A DNA stretch of 18,715 nucleotides, taken from contig WQXE01000022.1 in the NCBI GenBank assembly GCA_009784995.1, positions 1-18,715 on the forward strand, read 5' to 3'. Source of the stretch: Treponema sp. (lineage in GTDB: Bacteria; Spirochaetota; Spirochaetia; Treponematales; Breznakiellaceae). The position numbers and the translations under genes were made by a program. A model generated the notes under the pieces. The model did no database searches. It was not told the DNA's origin and worked only from the letters and a program-made list of their open reading frames with translations. This document shows positions 14,122 to 18,715 of this stretch, in pieces (the stretch's first letter is position 1; the number at the start of each line of letters is the position of its first letter).

Positions 14122-16097
14122 TTATTTTAATTATCTTTTTTCCCTTTGTTCTTTTTTCTCTTGAACAAACCGATGATGATTATTTATTCGCGGATAACGA
14201 AGGTATTACAATTGTTGGAACGCGGCAAACAACACAGCAAATGGCAGTAATCGAAAAAGAAGAAATCGAACGCCATAACGCATCTGACATCGCGATTTTG
14301 CTTCAGGAAAGTCTTAACATAAATATCACAAGATACGGTACCTATGGAAATATGTCTTTGTTTAATCTTAGGGGTCTTGATACAAAACGTCTCGCGATTC
14401 TTGTCGATGGAGTTCCTGTAAATTCTTTTATGGACGGAAAGTTTGACATTGAACAAATCGATCTTAACTCAATTGAACGCATCGAAGTAATATATGGCGG
14501 CTCGGATTCCAAATACAATGTTTCAGGAGCGATGGGTGGTGTAATAAATATTATTACTGTAAAAAAACAAAACCCCGGGCTTCGTTTCGGTTTTTCTGTT
14601 TCCAATACTTCTGTTATACCCGGTGAATACCGTGATCGTAACGGAGAAACACAGGACGCAAACTGGGAAGATCTTTTTGATACGCAAAATTATTCATTGT
14701 CGGTATTATACGGTGGCGAAATATTTTCAGTTTCAGCTAATGTTTTCGCCAATCGCGCGGAAAATCATTTTTTATTTACAGACCGTTACAATTTTACCCG
14801 CCGAAAAGATAACAATGAAGTATGGGATACCGGCGCTTCCGCGAATATTGTGTGGTTGCTGGAAGATTTAACCAAGTTAATTTTTTCGACTAACTTTTAT
14901 TATGGTGACAAAAATTTTCCAAACTCTGGTTTTTCAAGACACTTTGGCAATCAAAAAGATTTTTCCACCCGTTATAGTTTAATGCTGGATAAACCCCGTA
15001 TATTACATGACGACTTTTCTACAGAGGTGTCAGTCACCTGGCATTTAAACCTGCGGGATTTTATTGATTCCGCGGATAATAATTCAAAACACGATCAACA
15101 AAGCTGTATGGTAATAAACCGCTGGAACTGGTTTTACTCTGATTGGCTTACTCTAAGAAGCGGCTTTGACTACAGCTTCATTTATCTTGATTCCTCGCGA
15201 ATTGGAGTTAGAAACAGGCATGACGGCGGAGTTTATCTTACGGCTGAATACAAACCAATAAAACAATTTATGATCTCACCTTCCGCGAAAGCGGTTTTTT
15301 CCAGTGAAGGAGACGCTGCTTTTACAGTAATTCCAAAACTTGGAATTCTCTGGAATGCGACAGATTCAATTACAATCAGAAATAATTATTTTCGCAGTTT
15401 TAAGTTTCCGGACTTTGAGGAACTTTACTGGTCAAGCGGCGCAGCAAGCAGCGGCACGATAAATAATAGCGAACTGGGAAATCCCAATCTGCGTCCTGAA
15501 GACGGTTGGGGCGCTGATATTGGCGTGGAATATCAACATAAGGATATAATGAAACTGGAAAGTGTTTTTTTTACTCACTGGTTAAAAGATTCGATTCACT
15601 GGTACGCGGGAGCGGGCGGCGTATGGCGACCAGAGAATGTAGGGCAAGCTGTTTTTTTCGGACTTGAAAACAAATTAAATTATAATATACCGGTTTCTAT
15701 TTGGTTATTGGAAAAAATAATTATTTCCGCTTCGTATCAATATTTATTAAGTTATCTTTTAAGTTTTGGATATAGTTTTACGGATAATAAAAGAATTCCA
15801 TACAGTCCTGAACATACAATCGGAGGTTCTCTTAATTTTATTTGGCAAACGGGTTCTCTATTGGTTAATGGTCATTACGAGAGTTCGCGTTTTAATGACA
15901 GGGCAAATATCACAAAACTAAACTCGCACTTTCTGCTTAACGCTTCAGTGAATCAAAAAGTTGGAGATAATTTTTCTGTTTTTGGAACGGTTCGGAACAT
16001 ACTTAACACATCGTATGAATCGTTTTATGATTATCCCATGCCGGGGATTTCTTTAACTTTAGGTATGCGTGTAAACTTGGAGGCTGGAAATGAATAA
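14106..16097 (+). CDS. btuB: TonB-dependent outer-membrane receptor, predicted cobalamin receptor
   Basis: The product has 663 residues, near the usual size for BtuB-like receptors. It starts with GTG 14106 (signal peptide MRKTIIILIIFFPFVLFS), overlapping the upstream lipoprotein gene by 16 bases with only a weak ribosome site, so translational coupling is likely. A TonB-box-like segment (ITIVG, residues 34-38) is followed by a plug domain (about 40-153: IEKEEIERHNASDIAILLQE, LRGLDTKRLAILVDGVPV, IERIEVIYGG, GAMGGVINIIT). The remainder is a 22-strand-type barrel with the usual NLRPEDGWGADIGVEY region and a C-terminal TLGMRVNL strand. An extra EAGNE tail follows the last strand, encoded where the ribosome site of btuF lies. 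It would carry corrinoid across the outer membrane using TonB energy. The cobalamin assignment rests on the riboswitch and operon, not on ligand residues. No TonB/ExbBD genes are in view. Confidence 0.86.
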   Translation: MRKTIIILIIFFPFVLFSLEQTDDDYLFADNEGITIVGTRQTTQQMAVIEKEEIERHNASDIAILLQESLNINITRYGTYGNMSLFNLRGLDTKRLAILVDGVPVNSFMDGKFDIEQIDLNSIERIEVIYGGSDSKYNVSGAMGGVINIITVKKQNPGLRFGFSVSNTSVIPGEYRDRNGETQDANWEDLFDTQNYSLSVLYGGEIFSVSANVFANRAENHFLFTDRYNFTRRKDNNEVWDTGASANIVWLLEDLTKLIFSTNFYYGDKNFPNSGFSRHFGNQKDFSTRYSLMLDKPRILHDDFSTEVSVTWHLNLRDFIDSADNNSKHDQQSCMVINRWNWFYSDWLTLRSGFDYSFIYLDSSRIGVRNRHDGGVYLTAEYKPIKQFMISPSAKAVFSSEGDAAFTVIPKLGILWNATDSITIRNNYFRSFKFPDFEELYWSSGAASSGTINNSELGNPNLRPEDGWGADIGVEYQHKDIMKLESVFFTHWLKDSIHWYAGAGGVWRPENVGQAVFFGLENKLNYNIPVSIWLLEKIIISASYQYLLSYLLSFGYSFTDNKRIPYSPEHTIGGSLNFIWQTGSLLVNGHYESSRFNDRANITKLNSHFLLNASVNQKVGDNFSVFGTVRNILNTSYESFYDYPMPGISLTLGMRVNLEAGNE

Positions 16098-17082
16098 AGA
16101 TATTTTTACCACGAATAAAAACGAATCAACACGAATAATAAAATATATTCGAAGTATAATTTCGTGTTTTTCGTGGTTAGTAATCTTAATAATTCTTTTA
16201 TTATCAAGTTGCAATCAAACTAAAGGTAAAGAAATAATAGATCGATCGGGGCGGACGGTTGTAATAAACAGGGCAATTAATCGCATTGTTTCGACAGCGC
16301 CGTCGAATACAGAAATTATCACAGACCTTGGGCAGGCTCATAAACTTGTCGCCATTGATATTCACTCGGCAAATATCGACAGCGTTCCTTCCGGTTTGCC
16401 TTTACTGGATTTTTTCTACCCTGATGCCGAAATAATTATCAATTTGCAACCCGATATTATTATCGCGAGCGGGCATAATCCCACGGGTACTGGAGAAGAT
16501 CCTTTTAAACTTTTGCGTGACATGGATATTCCTGTAGTGTATATTTCCATGAGTAAAAGTATCGAAGATATTTATTTGGACATCGCGTTTATCGCTCAGC
16601 TTTTGCAAGCAGAAAAAGAAGGAGAGATACTTATCAATTCCATGAAAACACAAGTACAGGAAATAACACAACGAACAGAACATATTCAAAATAAAAAGTC
16701 CGTGTATTTTGAAATTTCTACCGCCCCCGATATGATAACATTCGGAAAGGACAGTTTCATCGACGATATGATTTCCATAATCGGCGCAAGTAACATTTTT
16801 GGAAATGATGCATGGTTTGTCATGCCGGGAGCGGAATCCATTATCGAGCGCAACCCTGATGTAATTCTTACAAATGTAAATTATATTAGCGATCCAATTG
16901 GCGAAATAAAGATGCGCCCTGGTTTTAATCATATTAACGCTGTTATTAATAACCAGATTTTTTATATTGATAATGATTCATCGTCACGGCCTTCGTCGAG
17001 GGTAATTTTGGCGCTGCGGCAAATGAGCGAGGCTGTGTACAGTGATCGGGATTTAACTCACGCAAAGACGCAAAGCCGCTAA
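16090..17082 (+). CDS. btuF: Periplasmic cobalamin-binding lipoprotein (BtuF type)
   Basis: The product has 330 residues. The start has GGAGG (16079-16083) six bases upstream and overlaps the receptor gene by eight bases. The signal peptide ends in a lipobox LLSSC with C41 acylated, so the protein is membrane-anchored. The mature part is a class III (helical-backbone) binding protein: RSGRTVVINRAINRIVS, APSNTEIITDLG, the PDIIIASGH strand, a long linking helix (about 165-205), then PDMITFGKDSFIDDMISIIG and RNPDVILTN. It would deliver corrinoid to the BtuC-type permease. Two repeat-family segments lie in the gene: residues about 7-30 of the signal peptide come from 16107-16178, and the C-terminal THAKTQSR with its stop codon comes from 17057-17101. 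Ferric-siderophore binding is the alternative; the riboswitch argues for cobalamin. Confidence 0.86.
   Translation: MNKDIFTTNKNESTRIIKYIRSIISCFSWLVILIILLLSSCNQTKGKEIIDRSGRTVVINRAINRIVSTAPSNTEIITDLGQAHKLVAIDIHSANIDSVPSGLPLLDFFYPDAEIIINLQPDIIIASGHNPTGTGEDPFKLLRDMDIPVVYISMSKSIEDIYLDIAFIAQLLQAEKEGEILINSMKTQVQEITQRTEHIQNKKSVYFEISTAPDMITFGKDSFIDDMISIIGASNIFGNDAWFVMPGAESIIERNPDVILTNVNYISDPIGEIKMRPGFNHINAVINNQIFYIDNDSSSRPSSRVILALRQMSEAVYSDRDLTHAKTQSR
16107..16178. repeat. CACGAA-type inverted repeat element in the btuF signal sequence
   Basis: The left arm ACCACGAATAAAAACGAA, then CAACACGAAT (16108-16136), is nearly the reverse complement of the right arm TTTCGTGTTTTTCGTGGTT (about 16160-16178). About 24 AT-rich bases separate them. 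It is entirely within the btuF reading frame, just after codon 6, and encodes most of the n-region and the start of the hydrophobic core. Confidence 0.75.
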
Positions 17083-17101
17083 GGACGCAAAGAGTAAGAA
17101 G
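17057..17101. repeat. CGCAAAG-type tandem repeat at the btuF/btuC junction
   Basis: The units CACGCAAAGA, CGCAAAGC, CGCTAAGGA and CGCAAAGAG have a period of eight to nine bases. The btuF stop codon (TAA, 17080-17082) is inside the third unit, and the repeat fills the gap to the btuC start. The only ribosome-site-like purines for btuC (AAGAAG) are at its edge. Confidence 0.8.
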
Positions 17102-17104
17102 AAT

Positions 17105-18154
17105 ATGAATTGTAAAAATATTATTTTAATTAGTATTATAATTTCTTTAGTTATAATAATCGCGGCAGCATCTCTTGGCAGTACTGGCATTAGTTTTTTT
17201 GATACAATTCAAATAGTCTTACATAAAATATTCGGACTGGCGGTTTCGCAAGATATAAACCCCGCGAATGTTTCGATTGTATGGATATTGCGCTTGCCTC
17301 GTGTTTTGCTTGCTTTCCTTGTAGGCGGAAGTCTCGCGATGAGCGGCGCTGTGTGTCAGTCAATTTTGCGAAACCCTCTCGCATCCCCTTACATTTTAGG
17401 AGTGTCATCAGGCGCGTCATTAGGAGCGGGAATAATTATCATAACCGGGATTACTCTACCCTTTTTGTACGGTTTTTCTCTGCCTTTAACTGGTTTTATT
17501 TTCGGGCTTTTAACTGTCTTTTTTGTCGCTTCGTTTTCTTCGAGAATCGATAAATCAATGTCGAATAACACAATAATTTTATGCGGTATGGTTTTATCGC
17601 TTTTTTTAAACGCGATCCTTACAACTTTAAGCGCTGTTTTTTCCGATGACTTGCGCCGTATCGCTTTATGGCAAATGGGAAGTTTCGCTATGCGCGGCTG
17701 GACTTATGTAGGGCTTCTTCTGCCATTTTTATTAATTGGAATTGCGGGTATTTTTCTTTATACAAAAGAAATGGATATTTTAAGTTTCGGCGATGAACAG
17801 GCAAAATCCGCCGGCATCGAAACAGGCTCGCTTCGAAAAAAACTGCTCGCTCTTTGCGCCGTATTAACAGGAGCTGCAGTAGCTCTTAGCGGCGTTATCG
17901 GTTTTGTCGATTTAATCGCGCCTCACGCGGCACGGCGCATCATTGGTTCACGCCACAAATATTTAATTCCCATGTCTTTTTTTCTTGGCGGTTCATTAAT
18001 GGTTTGCACGGATTTAATCGCAAGAACTGTTATTTCGCCTTCGGAACTTCCTGTGGGAGCGATCACAGCGCTTATCGGCGCGCCGTTTTTTGTTTGGGTG
18101 TACTTTAGAAGAGGTTCTCGCAGAGGCGCAGAGGCGCAGAGGAAGAAGATATAA
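17105..18154 (+). CDS. btuC: FecCD-family ABC permease, predicted cobalamin permease
   Basis: The product has 349 residues and is a polytopic membrane protein. The first segment (IILISIIISLVIIIAAASLG) follows a short MNCKN start. The family signatures are RLPRVLLAFLVGGSLAMSG and NPLASPYILGVSSGASLGAG, then HxxGF-type region GVIGFVDLIAPHAARRIIG, and the conserved end SPSELPVGAITALIGAPFFVWVYFRR. These are the marks of the BtuC/FecC/FecD/FhuB permeases with about ten helices working as a dimer. It starts 22 bases after the btuF stop. The C-terminus is extended by about 13 residues (GSRRGAEAQRKKI) encoded by a repeat, after the point where most relatives end. The stop codon overlaps the start of btuD by one base. 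The cobalamin substrate is inferred from the riboswitch. Confidence 0.88.
   Translation: MNCKNIILISIIISLVIIIAAASLGSTGISFFDTIQIVLHKIFGLAVSQDINPANVSIVWILRLPRVLLAFLVGGSLAMSGAVCQSILRNPLASPYILGVSSGASLGAGIIIITGITLPFLYGFSLPLTGFIFGLLTVFFVASFSSRIDKSMSNNTIILCGMVLSLFLNAILTTLSAVFSDDLRRIALWQMGSFAMRGWTYVGLLLPFLLIGIAGIFLYTKEMDILSFGDEQAKSAGIETGSLRKKLLALCAVLTGAAVALSGVIGFVDLIAPHAARRIIGSRHKYLIPMSFFLGGSLMVCTDLIARTVISPSELPVGAITALIGAPFFVWVYFRRGSRRGAEAQRKKI
18115..18148. repeat. CGCAGAGG-type tandem repeat at the btuC/btuD junction
   Basis: TTCTCGCAGAGG CGCAGAGG CGCAGAGGAAGAAG has three units with a period of eight. It encodes the basic C-terminal tail of the permease. Its last unit provides AGAGGA (18138-18143), the best ribosome site for the ATPase gene, ten bases before the ATG at 18154. 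Confidence 0.8.
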
Positions 18155-18715
18155 TGCTTGTTATTAAAGAACTTTTTGCTGGGTATAACGGCGCGGATGT
18201 TATTTGTAATATAAACTTCGATGTAAAAAACGGGGAAAGTCTTTGTATACTTGGACCTAATGGCTGCGGCAAAAGCACTTTACTTAAAGCAATCGCGCGA
18301 ATTATAGAATATCGAGGCGCTATTTCCATGAACGGCGAAAACACTTCCGATATCCCCCGTAAAGAGTTCGCGAAAAAAATAGCATTACTAAGCCAGAGCG
18401 CGCAAGTTTTTTTCCCGTACACAGTTTTAGAAACTGTTTCGATGGGGCGTTACGCGTATTCACAGGGTTTTTTAAAAAGCAATTCCGCCGAAGATTTTTC
18501 CATAATTAATAACATTGTAAAAAAACTTGATATATGGGATATAAAAGACCGCATGATCGACGAGCTTTCCGGCGGAACTTTACAAAGAGTTTTTTTGGCA
18601 AGGACGCTTTCGCAAACCCCGGATTTAATTTTACTAGACGAGCCTGCTAACCACCTGGATTTAAAATACCAAATTGAACTTTTAAATTTCCTGCGAACAT
18701 GGGTCAAGGAAAACA
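18154..18715 (+). CDS. btuD: ABC transporter ATPase, predicted cobalamin importer (3' end outside window)
   Basis: 187 codons are visible and the gene runs off the window edge. It starts at ATG 18154, sharing one base with the btuC stop codon (TAATG). Visible motifs: Walker A GPNGCGKST (34-42), Q-loop glutamine Q81 in LLSQ, ABC signature LSGGT (138-142), Walker B LILLDEP (158-164) and D-loop NHLD. The switch histidine would lie beyond the edge. The segment FFPYTVLETVSMGRY is typical of FepC/BtuD-type ATPases that work with FecCD permeases. The signature has threonine where LSGGE or LSGGQ is common, a mild variation. Energises corrinoid import through the BtuC-type permease; iron-siderophore transport is the alternative. 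Confidence 0.88.
   Translation, partial: MLVIKELFAGYNGADVICNINFDVKNGESLCILGPNGCGKSTLLKAIARIIEYRGAISMNGENTSDIPRKEFAKKIALLSQSAQVFFPYTVLETVSMGRYAYSQGFLKSNSAEDFSIINNIVKKLDIWDIKDRMIDELSGGTLQRVFLARTLSQTPDLILLDEPANHLDLKYQIELLNFLRTWVKEN

Noticed and set aside
16402..16932. 176-codon open frame on the minus strand
   Set aside because: Lies fully inside btuF, which has clear family motifs and a ribosome site. The antisense frame has no start signal or recognisable protein features.
13615..18715. Ferric-siderophore transport operon
   Set aside because: The protein families are shared with iron uptake, but the upstream element carries the conserved cobalamin riboswitch landmarks and no Fur-box-like sequence was noticed.

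Overview
The window looks like a chromosomal piece of a spirochaete, most likely a Treponema from an anaerobic gut-type habitat. The basis is the moderately low GC content, a Treponema-style glycine- and aromatic-rich outer-membrane protein, two very large hybrid histidine kinases, several lipoproteins with loose lipoboxes, and an [FeFe]-hydrogenase-type sensor kinase. The genus is an inference. No rRNA, tRNA, phage, transposase or CRISPR sequence was seen.

Layout. (1) 68-1361: a secreted outer-membrane beta-barrel protein followed by a strong intrinsic terminator. (2) 1402-2030: a perfect-consensus promoter driving a brnT-brnA type II toxin-antitoxin pair. (3) 2164-5682: a 1172-residue hybrid kinase with an N-terminal ferredoxin plus H-cluster domain, i.e. 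a predicted H2 or redox sensor. (4) 5660-9984, minus strand: a glgX glycogen debranching enzyme, a HAD-type 5'-nucleotidase-like protein and a radical SAM protein, probably one transcription unit. (5) 10106-12295: a second hybrid kinase whose kinase, receiver and Hpt parts are closely related to the first, but whose sensor is a cysteine-rich PAS domain. (6) 12300-13200: a lone lipoprotein gene with its own promoter and terminator. (7) About 13266-18715: a cobalamin-riboswitch-controlled uptake operon: unknown lipoprotein, btuB-type TonB-dependent receptor, btuF-type binding lipoprotein, btuC-type permease and btuD-type ATPase, the last cut by the window edge.

How it fits together. The last operon is a complete outer-to-inner-membrane corrinoid import path except for TonB/ExbB/ExbD, with one extra small lipoprotein encoded first under the riboswitch. 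The two kinases probably read different redox or gas cues and feed related phosphorelays; neither carries a DNA-binding output.

Three patterns cut across the genes. First, several genes (brnT, both kinases, glgX) have promoters placed so that the start codon lies at or within a few bases of the predicted transcription start (leaderless or nearly so). The secreted-protein genes mostly have clear Shine-Dalgarno leaders. Second, a family of short tandem repeats of CGCAAAG/CGCAGAG/CACGGAG/CACGAA type occurs at six places. At five of them it lies inside coding sequence, adding residues to a radical SAM enzyme, two lipoprotein signal peptides and two C-termini, and once apparently supplying a Shine-Dalgarno sequence. 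Third, the two kinase genes form diverged direct repeats flanking the minus-strand genes.
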